This document shows positions 30,631 through 41,898 of a DNA stretch of 64,000 nucleotides, piece by piece (within the stretch, counting starts at the first letter, position 1; every line of letters begins with the position of its first letter). A program made the position numbers and the translations under genes. Below the pieces are notes generated by a model. That model was not told where the DNA came from and made no database searches. It was given only the letters and a program-made list of their open reading frames with translations. Origin of the DNA: Hordeum vulgare subsp. vulgare (lineage: Eukaryota > Streptophyta > Magnoliopsida > Poales > Poaceae); contig NC_058523.1 of NCBI RefSeq assembly GCF_904849725.1, positions 111,416,189-111,480,188 on the forward strand, read 5' to 3'.

Positions 30631-31449
30631 TCAAGTCGCAGCCCGAGCGAAATGCCATTGCAAAGACTCTAGATTCTCCCAGTTAGCATCAAAAGGACTA
30701 GAATCACTCCATAGGATCAGCCCCTGCGCTACAGTCTTTTGACCAACTTGGTGGACGCGAGTTTGCAGAATTGCCACTGGAACCTGCAGCTGAGCGGAAT
30801 GAGACAGTCGCTTGGTTTGAACTGCAGTCATCATGGAAACAATCTTCTTGAGTTGTGACACATGAAAAACTGGATGGATATTGCTTGTGGGAGGCAACTG
30901 CAATTTGTAGGACACATCACTTATTTTGTCTATAATCTGGTAAGGCCCAAAATACTTGAAGGAAACCTTGTGGTTAGCTCTGCGTACCACACTAGATTGC
31001 TCATAGGGTTGTACATTCAGGAACACCATCTGACCCACTGGAAAACTTCTCTCAGTTATGTGTTTATCAGCCTCGTTTTTCATTCTTTGTTGTGCACGAT
31101 GCAGATGTTGAGATACAGAGTCCAACACAATCTGCCTTTCTTGTAGACAATGTTGAATGTCAAGAGCAGCAATAGTGTCACTAGCAGAGATGCCAAAATA
31201 CCTAGGAGGATGGCCATACAAGATTTCAAAGGGGGTTTTCCCAACAACAATATGCCAATTAGTATTGTACCAGAACTCACACATGGACAACCACTTGCTC
31301 CATTTATGAGGGTGTGCGGTGGTGAAACTCCTTAAATAACATTCCACTTGTTGGTTAACTCTTTCAGTCTGACCATTAGTGGCAGGAATATAAGCAGGCG
31401 GTGTCAACACCTTCCTTGTAGGTGAGCCGAGCATCCAATGCATCTCCAA
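30631..31449 (-). pseudogene. Gypsy-4 integrase C-terminal half with chromodomain-like tail
   Basis: The protein begins inside the integrase core. NGQTERVNQQVE carries the catalytic Glu, then WLSMCEFWYNTNWHIVVGKTPFEILYGHPP, the integrase C-terminal region (FPVGQMVFLNVQPYEQ; KYFGPYQIIDKI; HPVFHVSQLKK) and a chromodomain-like end (LILWSDSSPFDANWENLESLQWHF). The first two catalytic Asp residues, reverse transcriptase and gag are absent, because the element is cut at about 31455 by different sequence. It lies opposite to Gypsy-1. The truncated start makes it a pseudogene. Confidence 0.82.
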
Positions 31450-31454
31450 TTGTT

Positions 31455-33033
31455 CCTAGAACAACAAACAAACAAAATGGTGCCCAAACTCATTGGGACC
31501 AAAGAGTTAGAAAACCAACAATACATAGGACAAACTCCACATAAATATGTGCATATAGATATGAAATTGAATTTCATGCACACTTTACCCAATTTATGAT
31601 AAGGTGGAGTTTCCCCTATATATCGGGTCAAGGAAAGAAAGCATGCAAAAGAAGCTATATATAGTAAATACGCATGCTCAAGTCTTTCAAGAATCAACTC
31701 AACACAAAGCTGATAAGTCACCAAAAGACAAGGTATCAAGCGATAATAAGATCCCAAACGAAAAACTATCACTTGAAGGATATCAATTAAAAGATACCTC
31801 AAGGAATGAGACATCCATTGACACATGCCAAATAAAAGGAAAAAAGATACCAACTGAAGAAAAACAAACACGAGGTATCTAGTTTCCAAAAGAGAGCTAG
31901 GTTCCAAACAAACCAAACCCTCGACAAATTTTCATGATGGCACAAAGCATCATAAAGATCAAGACTTGCCTCCCATCAACACACTTGACGGGGATCAAAA
32001 GATTTGATGATGGACGAATAAAGAGAGTGTTCTAAAGAAAATAGGATAGCTCCCCCAAGGGATGCGCATTATATAGAATTTGCATTTAAATACAAAATGC
32101 ACAAGATGGGATCATCACTTTCTCTCTCTATATAAAAACACTAGACATGTTGAAATAGATCCACAAGAGGCAAGGAAGACAAACGAAACACAAAATCCAA
32201 TGTAAAGACGAAAAGCAATTTCTACCACATGATGGGAATACCAATTGTCAAGGACAAGAAGTATTTTGGAAATAATACTCATTGGTAGATCGCAAATATA
32301 TCCAACATGATCTTTTACCCCTAAAACGCAAGCAAATGACACTTGTAGAGATAACATGCCACCTAAGAACGAGATAATTTACAATATCAACACTAAGTGG
32401 CAATACCTCAAATGTACACATTTTCTAGGCTTGTAATATGCACATAGCATATTACTCCCCCATAATGTGATAACCCAACAATACTAACAAGTGGCAAATT
32501 AAAACCAACACGAGATAATTAATGGACCATATAGAATTTGAATTTCTCATGAGTAAGACATACCACATAGAAACTAGATAATCTTGAAATATCAATACTA
32601 AGTGGTATTCCCCATGTATACACTTTTATAGGATTGTGAGGTGTGCAAAGCACATCACTCCCTCACAATGGGATAGTCCATTAATCTCTCACAAGAGCCA
32701 ACAAAGATACAAACAAGATGCAAAAAGGCTCAATACAAGACTCACATGTACATGATATGCAAACCAACATACACATACTCGATTACTCAAGATAAGAAAG
32801 TTGGAAGCACAACATATACAAACACATGCAAGGTACAAAACCACAACATGCAAAGGGGCAAGTAACTAACAATGTAAACAGTTTAAGTACAAGTTACCTA
32901 AGGAGGCACATTGGATATAAGATAGAAACTCGATAATCCAAATGACTTGGCTTGAGATAATATGAATGATGAGGACCCCTTAATTCTTAATTATGTATCC
33001 AAGACTCCATTGTCCTCCACAATCACCTATTGA
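31455..33033 (-). other. Non-coding 3' region of the outer gag element
   Basis: No gene is supported in these 1.6 kb. In the sense of the gag at 33409-33034 this is downstream sequence, AT-rich and full of stops; no pol motif was found in any frame. It contains degenerate repeats (32361-32690). The border with Gypsy-4 is near 31455. It may be the internal non-coding part plus LTR of a pol-less element. Confidence 0.4.
32361..32690. repeat. Two degenerate copies of a ~200-bp unit
   Basis: Segments at about 32365-32480 and 32575-32690 share tagataat, aatatcaa[ct]actaagtgg, tgta[tc]acattt, and cataatg/cacaatgggata motifs in the same order. Spacing is about 208 bases. The copies are roughly three-quarters alike by eye. 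Confidence 0.6.
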
Positions 33034-33409
33034 TCAAGTTTGAGCTTGTTGGTCCCCAACCACGTTGGGTCCTAAGAGGTTAGTCACAATTGGCTTGGCA
33101 ACCCAAATGGTACTTTTCTTGACACCACTTTGAGTACCAACAAACTTACCAAACACATTGCCAACCTTATCCTTCCCAAAAGAATAGATATCATCAATAA
33201 TGATTGGGTTGGATAAATTACCTCTCGGGCAAGAAGAAGCAAAGTTACCCTTCTCACGACATAAGTAGCAACATCTACCCTTTAATTTCTTCCCTATTGA
33301 TTCCTCAACATGAGGAGTGTTAGCTTGGGTCTTCTTGGGAAGAGGCCTTTCTTCAACTTGTAGTTGAGTATGTGATTGAACTTTTGCCCGCTTCCCTTGT
33401 TGCTTGTGA
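33034..33409 (-). pseudogene. Outer element Gag, C-terminal part
   Basis: This is the C-terminal third of the Gag whose N-terminal part is at 64000-62625; the 29-kb Gypsy-2 lies between them with a matching CTTTG duplication. It has a Lys/Gln-rich linker and a second zinc-knuckle-like sequence, CYLCREKGNFASSC, in which the expected His is Asn, so zinc binding is doubtful. It ends KPIVTNLLGPNVVGDQQAQT and a stop. I recognise this type from wheat and related grasses, probably copia of the SIRE/Maximus type, but the lineage is uncertain. Confidence 0.65.
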
Positions 33410-33414
33410 CTTTG
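33410..33414. repeat. Target duplication CTTTG of Gypsy-2 (partner 62620-62624)
   Basis: CTTTG lies directly outside TGTAACGAC (33415) and directly after GGCATTACA (62619). It confirms that both ends belong to one insertion. Confidence 0.92.
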
Positions 33415-36400
33415 TGTAACGACTAAGATGCGGTCCTTTCCGATATAGGGAACGAGGCCCCAAAATGGAAAGAAGCGCATCTAAGCGTTTCACAAGCAAG
33501 ATAAACATAGCACATACATCGTAAAAGAATGACAAATAGGGAATCGTTTGCCATCTCATAGATAATATCAGAGTTTACATCACACATTTATTCAGACAAG
33601 GTAGTTCCTCTACGGACTACATAACATGAGAAAAGGCTATGCTATCCCGCATGCTTGCCCACGATCACGACCATGCCTCAGTCTGAAGGATAGTTCACGT
33701 ACAGGCGGTCATTCTCCTCGTCGTACTGCCACGCCAGCTGCGTGCCGTCTGGATCACCTGTGTCGGGCGTACCAATTCCTGTTGGGGTGTTGAAGTAATC
33801 TGTGAGCCACAGGGACTCAACAATCTATGACCTCGGTACCGAAACTAGTCAAGTTATTAGGTGAGGAAGGTTCAATGTTAAGGTTGCAGCATCCTAAGTA
33901 TTTATGGTGCCTAACTTGCGTAGAACAAGTTATAGATGTGGTAGTCTATGCTAGCGATCGAAGTCTAGCTAATCACTAAGTGATCCTGAACACCTACTTA
34001 TGTCAAACATAACCCCACCGTGTTCCCGATTGAAGAGAGGTCTTCGAAGGGGACAGTCACGGTTACGCACACAGTTGGCAGTTCTATTAGATTAAGTTTA
34101 AGTTATCTATAACCGGATGTTAACAAATATTCCAAGTTGCCACATAACCGTGGGCACGGCTTTCCAAAAGACTAAACCCTGCAGGGGTGCTCCAACTAGT
34201 CCATCACAAACGGTCACGGGCCGCAAAGTAATCCTCTGTCACGAATCTTGTGATCTCGTCGGATTCCTTAGAGGAAAACCTCAACTCTGGGGAGAACCAA
34301 AGCTTCACCTGGATTCCTATACGCAACATATATCGCTAAGGTAAGACAAGACAGCAGGACCTCTCGTCGTGTCGACGACCCCGATAAGAGCCGCGTATCT
34401 CAGTCTCAGGACACGACGGATGAGCTAGACGTCGGGATGGCTAAACCTCTGGGTGACCAGGGGGCCCCGGACATCGCTCAGGTGGGACCAACACTCATGA
34501 GCAGCACTGGCCCGGGTTGTTGATTAATTCCTCGGGGTAGCTATTCCCTATGCAAATTATTATTAAGTGATTAGCAAATTAAAACCAATGTTGGGTCCTG
34601 CCGGACAAGTCTTAACACTACACGATTTATCAAGGGGGTCCCCATAACAACCCCGAACGTGTTAGGAGCGATCAGTTATGGAATCAAACACCGGTAGCCG
34701 GAAACTATGGCGGCAATAATGGAACAGAACTCCCGGCAAAAGGCTAGGCCTCCCGTCAATAGCAATTATGTAGGTGCATTAATTAAATAACAGATTTAAC
34801 ATAATGATATCAAAACTCATGCTACCACATGAGACAATTGCACCTGCAACTAGCAACGCTAACATTAGAAGCTGAGCAAGCCTACTTAGCCATACAATAT
34901 TTGCTAGGAGGGGAAAGTGTTTGGGTTTCATGGCAATATTAGGAGGCAATTATTTAAGTGGTAGGCAGCAAGCATATGACGAAGGAAACGTGAATCTAGG
35001 CACAACAAGACTAGATACGGTATCAAGGTCACGGTCATCTTGCCTGTGATGTCTTCAGCTTGGAATTACTCGTGTTTGTCCTGCACATACTCTCCCAAAT
35101 CCACATACTCGCTCTCCGATCCCGGTGCTACCCAACATAAAAATAGCATCCAATGAACAACAACACAACATGATGCATGATACACATGATGCATGAGATG
35201 AGAATGTACATGCATCTCTATTCTAGTCACTTGCATAGGCATGGGAAGATAAGACAAACTTCTGGATAGAACTTCTCTCTAAGCTATCTTGACATGCATG
35301 AAGATGACATGAACAGGTGCATCACGAGAAAACGATGCAAAAAAACATATAAAGAACGTTACGAACGGAGCTCCGGATCAACCGGAAACTACGTAACAAG
35401 AACTGGAGTCCTACGGATCAAATCTACCACAAGCACTCTCCAATGGCATACTTCTGGTATTCCCAGGTTGCCAAATGATCAGTCAAACAAACATAGATGG
35501 GGTGGTGCAAAGAAACTCACCTCACCACCAACTATGCACTCACAAGCATCAAAACAACAAAACTATGCAATCTATCCTAAATAGCAACATAGCAGTTTGA
35601 GAGCAACATGCAAAGCACCTACAGCCACCCAAATGTGCCAAATAAGATATCTGGCAAAAGCTATTCAAAAGCTCTACAAGCATGAGCAAAAAGATAATAT
35701 AAAGGAGTTACATAGAGAAATATCTACAGCTGCTAACTTGGACAAAAATATCAGTTTTCACGGACTTAGTGAAAATCTCATATTCCCACCAGGTGTTTAT
35801 GCTCTGAAGCATTTTGACAGCCCCTAAAACAATAGCTACAGGAAATGAAATGGAATGAAAATTGACAGAGAGCTAGACAAACACAAAAGCTCCAACTTTC
35901 CAGTTGATTGCAAGGGCTAATTCCCAACACATGAACTTTTGCAACCACAACTAGAAGGGAAGAAAATAATAGCAGTTTCTCACACTTAGTGAAAATCACT
36001 GGTTTTCACTAAACTGACAATTTCAGCCACATGCCTACTTTGACAAGGCACAACTTTTACATATAAACCCCTAACCATAAAACAAAACCACCATGTTGTA
36101 GAGGGGTTCACCCACTACTGCCACAACAAGGAATCATCATCTTGGGCTCATCACATCTCATGGAAGCAAGCTCTAAACAAAACATCCAACAGAAAAATGG
36201 CTTCTCCACAAAGTGTTCCAAAGGGAAATCTGATTCCACCAATGGATTCCTGGGAAGATTCTACACAAAAAACATATATAATACCTAGGTACTTGCATAG
36301 AACAAATAGGCACAAATCTAAGATGAAAATTCTGCATGGCACTGACATAGATGCAAATAGGCCATATCACATGTGTAGCTCACTAGATCAGCACCTACTC

Positions 36401-36459
36401 ATGCACTTGCACACACTCACAACTCCAATGGTGACATGAGGGTTTAGACCTCATGTATG

Positions 36460-36860
36460 TGTGCCATAGCACATCACCATACACACACATACCTCAAGCA
36501 TACACACACTCACATACATATGCTATTCTTAAAACACACACATCAACTACCACTATTTCACACATACAAGCTTGCAACACAAGAGCTCACTAAGGCTATG
36601 CCATGTCTTGGGCATGTGGGTGTCACAAACACACATGCACCACAAGGACACATGCACACTCACATACACATGGGTGATTGCACCCTCTCAAGCACACACC
36701 CCATGCACAAGCACTAGTGCACACATGCACAAGCACACACACATATACACCACATGCACCTACACATGCTCTTGGGTGCTTGCACCACACAAGCACACAT
36801 GCACATAGATGCTTGCACACACATATATATCCTACACGCATACACTAGCACAACCACATA
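36460..36860. repeat. CA-rich simple sequence in the Gypsy-2 LTR
   Basis: Runs such as cacacacatacc, acacacactcacatac and cacatgcacaagcac dominate these 400 bases. The other LTR has the same tract at about 60415-60790 with small length differences. Confidence 0.8.
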
Positions 36861-37014
36861 CATAAGCATCAAGTGCTACTAACTAAAACATAGATGAAAA
36901 CCTACTCGTATAAATATTTTTGGCAACAAAACCTTGCTGCCCAAGCAATTAACAAGCCTACAAACTAAATCAGCAAAAGGTAAAAAGTAACAAACAAATG
37001 GTGTGGCTTGGGGG

Positions 37015-37080
37015 GGGGGGGGGGGTCGAACCCCAAACCTGTTGGTTAAACACACAGAACCACCACCACTGCGCTACTAC
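37015..37080 (-). other. tRNA-like pol III motif pair (copy 1, 3' LTR)
   Basis: On the - strand tagcgcagtggtgg (about 37076-37063) fits a pol III A box, and ggttcgaccc (37032-37023) fits a B box, about 40 bases apart as in tRNA genes. The flanking poly-G run blocks recognition of a full acceptor stem. It is not a complete tRNA. Confidence 0.5.
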
Positions 37081-37154
37081 TCATTCACTCAACAGAACAG
37101 AGGAGGCATACATGGTAAGCCTTCTAGTGATGCTACTGTACCACAAAACAAAAC

Positions 37155-37230
37155 ACAAAAGGGGTGCTACGGGGTGTCGAACCCAGGACCTGCCGAACAG
37201 CAAAACCCCGCCTACCACTGCGCTACTGCT
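37155..37230 (-). other. tRNA-like pol III motif pair (copy 2, 3' LTR)
   Basis: On the - strand tagcgcagtggtagg (37225-37211) and gggttcgacacc (about 37184-37173) are A- and B-box-like. After the B box the sequence runs gtagcaccccttttg, giving a TTTT pol III terminator. The T-arm can pair at four of five positions. It lies about 145 bases from copy 1 and is repeated in the other LTR. Confidence 0.5.
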
Positions 37231-37882
37231 GTCGTTGTTAACAGAGAGGAGGGCTGTGCTCTTTTGAGCAACCCCCTCTGGATCTAACACAACCCGACGA
37301 TGGCCAGAACAGGGGAAGCACACCGCCGGCGATCCACACCGAATTGAGCACGGGCTCGTTGCTGGGAGGAAGAGGGAACATCCACGGTTACATTCCACAT
37401 CTAAGCTCTACACGAGAAGCCCTACAGCTACGGCTCCACGACATGCGGCGGCGCCGGCGACAGAGAGATACGCGAAGCTACAGATCCTACACGTGATCTG
37501 CCGAGAGGGAAGGGGGAGGAGTGATGCAGGTCACCCATTGGTCGAGGAAGTCGAGCCTGCCGAAGAGGAAGTAGAGGACGCCGTGGAAGAAGGGGAAGCA
37601 GAGGCGTCCGTCGGAGCGGAAGAAGGGCGTCGTCGAGGAAGAGGAAGTAGGGCAGATCGGCGACGGCTAGCTGCGGGAATAGGCTCCCTTGAGGTCCCGC
37701 ATGCTCCTGGGCTGCTCGGAGAGGACGGAGATGCACGGCAACGACGACGACGAGCTCCTCATGGATCATCCATCGCGGAGGAGGAACTCGGCCCGACTAT
37801 TGACGAACTGGAGAGAGGGAGGAGGAAGAGGGAGGAGGTGGCGGCGCTGCGAGGGAACCGTAGGCCACTGCACGGACGCCAA

Positions 37883-37893
37883 GGATTATATAG
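37883..37893 (-). promoter_or_regulatory. TATA box of Gypsy-2 3' LTR
   Basis: On the - strand ctatataatcc lies about 810 bases into the LTR; the 5' LTR has the matching box at 61799-61807. If used, U3 is short and the transcribed R-U5 part is about 4.4 kb. Confidence 0.55.
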
Positions 37894-38740
37894 AGGGCGA
37901 GGGAGGCCACCTCGACGTCCGTGAGCAACGGCGTCGACCTCTCTGCCTTGCTCTCTCTCTCTGACGAAACTGACGGAAGGAGGGAGGAGGGAGACACCGT
38001 CTACAGGAGAGGAAGTGAGTGGGTTGCGCTAACGAGGAGCTACTAGGCCAGCGAGGAGGTGGAAGCCCGCCCGAAGGCGCTAGGTAAGGAAAAAGAAAAC
38101 CCACTGGGGTTTTCTATTTTAAAACAAACAGAGAGAAAAATAAAACACACATGCAACACTGTTGACCCTAAAAAATAAATCAAAAATGCCCGTGGTCATA
38201 AGGAATTATGACCTATTTAAATAAAATGAAAATGGATTTTTTGGAGCATTTAAATATTTACAAAACAGAATTAATTAAACTGTTTTGTGAATATTTCCCC
38301 TCTCAAACATAGATTCAAAACACTTTAAACCTAGCATCACATCCACCACAATTCACTCTAAAATATATACATTTTTGGATCAGGGATAGGGCAAGTAAAA
38401 CTTGAGCTTTGAGAAATAGAGGAGGGGGGTTTTGAAACCTATTTGAAATCTAGCAAAGTTGCAACCCACTTTCAAATACCACTCCACATCACTTCACATA
38501 GCACATCACACCACATACCACATCCATGGATCAACAACAACAACAAAACTATGAAGGCCTCGATGAATGGATGCATGAATGCAAAGGGAAACAAAACATG
38601 CACATAGAAATACCACATGGAATATAACTCTCATTTCAATGACATAATGGACCCACATACAAGAAGGTTCCAAATAAGGCAAGTTACACTCTGGAGCACT
38701 ACAAACTCTCCCACACTACAAAAAGATCTCGCCCCGAGAT

Positions 38741-39631
38741 CTAGGACCGAAAGAACTCTGGGAATTCAGAACGGAGGTGATCCTCGCGTTCCCAAGTGGC
38801 CTCTTTATCGGAATGATGTGACCACTGCACCTTGAGGAATTTGATGGACTTGTTGCGGGTCTTGCGCTCAGTCGCCTCGCGAACCGCAACTGGATGCTCA
38901 CGATAGGATAGGTCGGGTTGAAGGTCGATGTCTTGAAGATGAACTGTGTGCTCGGGAGTCTTGAAGGATCTCCGAAGCAGAGAGACATGGAACACGTCAT
39001 GCACATTTGCAAAGTTTGAAGGGAGCTCGAGCTGATACGCAAGGTTGCCTCTCTTGCCAACAACTCTGAAAGGCCCAACGAAACGAGGCGCAAGCTTGCC
39101 TTTGATGCCAAAACGTTGTGTACCCTTCATAGGGGACACCTTGAGATAGACGAAGTCATCAAGCTCATAAGACATGTCACGATGCTTGCTATCATAATAG
39201 CTCTTCTGACGAGACTGCGGTGCTCTGAGATTATCCTGAATGACCCGACACATCTCTTCAGCTTCTTCTATCAAGTCATTTCCAAGAATCTGACGCTCGT
39301 CGGTCTCGGACCAGTTGAGCGGGGTACGACACTTCCTACCATAGAGAATCTCAAACGGAGCTTTGCCTGAACTAGTTTGATAACTGTTGTTATACGAAAA
39401 CTCAGCAAAAGGCAGGCAGTCTTCCCACTTCATGCCAAAAGAGATAACACAGGCTCTCAGCATATCCTCAAGGACCTGATTGACTCTCTCCACTTGCCCA
39501 CTAGTCTGAGGATAAAAAGTTGTGCTGAAGCGTATCTTCGTACCCATCGCAGACTGAAAAGAGTCCCAGAACTTGGAAGTGAAGATACTTCCGCGATCCT
39601 AAGAAATCAACATAGGCACGCCGTGCAAAGA
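38741..39631 (-). pseudogene. Gypsy-2 integrase C-terminus and chromodomain
   Basis: The - strand frame carries the integrase second catalytic Asp region at its start (before 39600), Glu in TSGQVERVNQVLEDM, then FAEFSYNNSYQTSSGKAPFEILYGRKCRTPLNW, the GPFRVVGKRGNLAYQLELP and VFHVSLLRR blocks, and a chromodomain-like end (IKFLKVQWSHHSDKEATWEREDHLRSEFPEFF). Chromodomains steer integration to particular chromatin. The frame is separated from the upstream integrase half by a TAG near 39600 and a frameshift upstream. The stop at 38741 lies 38 bases before the LTR, with the polypurine tract gtgtgggagagtt between. Confidence 0.85.
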
Positions 39632-39633
39632 TA

Positions 39634-41898
39634 CTAACCTAGAAGTGTACAGCTCTGCAAGCTGAGCTGCCGAGATGGATTCCTTGAATGGAAGAAAATG
39701 AGCCACTTTACTGAACTTGTCGATGACGACGAAGATGGCATCGTTACCCTTCTTGGACTTCGGAAACCCGATGACAAATCCATCTCAATATGGTCGAACT
39801 TCCACTCGGGAATGGGCAATGGATGTAGAAGACCTGCTGGACGTTGATGCTCTGCTTTCACCCTTTGACATACATCACATTCATTTACAAACTGAGCAAT
39901 CTCACGCTTCATGCGAGTCCACCAGAAGGTCTGTTTCAAGTCCTGATACATCTTGGAGCTTCCTGGATGTATTGAGAGCAGAGAGTTATGAGCTTCTTCC
40001 ATGATTACCTTTCTGAGATCACCTTTCGGAACGACAAGACGATCCTCAAAGAACAATGTGTCTCTGGCATCAACACTGAAGCACTTATATTTGGGAACTC
40101 CCTTTGCCAAGCCCATCTTAACATTCTTCACCATTGCATCAAGAAGTTGTGCTGCTTGGACTTGATCTTCCAAGGTAGGAGAGATCTGAAGATTTGCAAG
40201 AAATCCATGAGCTACTAACTGAATGTTGAGCTTTCTGAAAGATTCACAAAGGTCAGGCTGGAGAGGCTTCACAATGATTCTGTTGCAGTAAGCCTTCCTG
40301 CTCAAAGCATCTGCCACGACATTAGCTTTGCCTGGAGTATACTCAATGCTTGGATTAAAATCTTGGAGCATTTCGACCCAACGAGTGTGCCGGAGATTCA
40401 GGTAAGGCTGGGTGAATATGTACTTGAGACTCTTGTGATCGATGAACACTTCAACCTTTCGTTCCAACAAGAGGTGTCTCCAAGTCATCAGAGCATGTAC
40501 CACTGCTGCCAGCTCAAGATCATGCACAGGATAATTCTTCTCACTTGGCTTCAACTGCCTCGAGGTATAAGCAACCGCTTTCTTCTCTTGCATCAGAACT
40601 GCACCAAGACCATGAAGAGAGGCGTCGCAGAACACTTGGTAAGGTTTGGAGTCATCAGGAGGAACCAAGACTGGAGTAGAGGTGAGCTTCTCTTTGATTG
40701 TATCAAAGGCCAACTGACACTCTGGATACCATGCATACTTCACACCCTTCTGAAGAAGACTTGAGAGAGGCTTAGCAATTTTGGAGAAGTTCTCAACGAA
40801 CCTTCTGCAATAGCTTGCAAGCCCGAGAAAGCTTCAAAGCTGCTTCACATTTTGCGGAGGCTCGCACTCAACAATGGCTTGCACCTTCGACAGATCAACT
40901 TTGATGCCCTCGGCAGAGATGATGTGCCCAAGATAGACGACTTCTTTCAACCAGAACTTACATTTGGAAAACTTGGCATAGAACTTATGCTCTCTCAGCT
41001 TATCAAGCACCAGCCTGAGATGTTCTTCATGTTCTTCCTCAGTTTTCGAAAAGACCAGAATATCATCGAGATACAACAAGACGAACTCATTCTTGAACGG
41101 AGAGAATATGTAGTTCATCATTCGACAAAATGTCGGTGGAGCATTTGCCACACCAAAAGACATGACTGCATACTCATACGAGCCAAAACTTGTCCCGAAA
41201 GCAATCTTTGGAATATCCTCTTCGCGAATGCGAATTTGATGATAGGCCATCCTGAGATTGAGCTCGGAGAAGATCTTAGACCCTTTCAACTGCTCGAACA
41301 ACTCATTTATGTTCGGAAGTGGATACTTGTTTCTGATTGTCTTCTTGTTCAATGGACGGTAATCGACACACAATCGGTTCGTGCCATCCTTCTTCTTGAC
41401 AAACAACACTCCATAGCCCCAAGCAGACGAGCTTGGTTTGCTCAGACCCAAACGCTCCTGCTCATCGAGTTGCCTCTTAAGTTCCTTCAGCTCTTCTCGA
41501 CCCAATTTGTACGGCTGTTTGCACACAGGCTCAGTACCCGGTTCAAGCTCAATAACGAATTCAACTTCTTGGTGCGGAGGCATTCCTGGCAGTTCTTCTG
41601 GAAACACGTCTTCATATTCGCAGACCAGTGGGACTTGCGAAATTGGATTAATCTCACCCTTTTCATTCAAAGAGAACAGACGGATTGTGTCATCGCGCGC
41701 CGCGAAGATAATCACATCCTCCGAAGAGTGAGTTAGCTTCACTTCTTTAGCTTCACAATCAATCGATGCCTTGTTCATGGCCAACCAGTCCATACTAAGG
41801 ATCAAATCAATGTCAGACTTGCCAAGAACAATAGGGAGACGCCAGAAAAGAATAACTTCCCATCTTGACAGAGACATCTGGAGCTCGAGTACTAGCAT
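39634..41898 (-). pseudogene. Gypsy-2 reverse transcriptase, RNase H and integrase N-terminus
   Basis: Reading down the - strand: end of the protease region (SDIDLILSMDWLAMNKA), reverse transcriptase (KKDGTNRLCVDYRPLNKKT; active site YLDDILVFS at about 41075), a TGA at 40834-40836, then the same frame into RNase H ([42 protein letters not shown]) and the integrase zinc finger and first catalytic Asp ([19 protein letters not shown]). A frameshift near 39795 ends sense translation. The TGA replaces what is normally Arg (CGA to TGA). Domain order and sizes are normal for gypsy. Confidence 0.88.

Larger units (their letters stand above)
33415..38703 (-). repeat. 3' LTR of Gypsy-2 (5,289 bp)
   Basis: On the - strand it starts TGTAGTGCTCCAGAG (38703) and ends CTTAGTCGTTACA (33415). 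It is continuously alignable by eye to 57560-62619 plus 44258-44456. It has a TATA box at 37883, two tRNA-like pol III motifs and a CA-rich tract. ORFs inside it are not matched between the two copies and are not called. Confidence 0.93.

Noticed and set aside
31604..31882. 92-codon + strand ORF near the Gypsy-4 border
   Set aside because: AT-rich, Lys/Glu-rich chance frame without a domain and without splice or promoter context.
36460..36860. Telomere-like or centromeric satellite
   Set aside because: The sequence is CA-rich simple repeat without the plant telomere unit tttaggg, and it belongs to an LTR.
37155..37230. A true tRNA gene
   Set aside because: A and B boxes are present, but no full acceptor stem or anticodon stem could be built; reported only as tRNA-like.
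37428..37924. ORFs of 113 and 143 codons in the Gypsy-2 LTR
   Set aside because: The matching region of the other LTR (61377-61658) does not keep the frames; GC-rich leader sequence explains them.
40852..41736. 294-codon + strand ORF
   Set aside because: It is the complement of the Gypsy-2 reverse transcriptase, whose motifs on the - strand are unambiguous.
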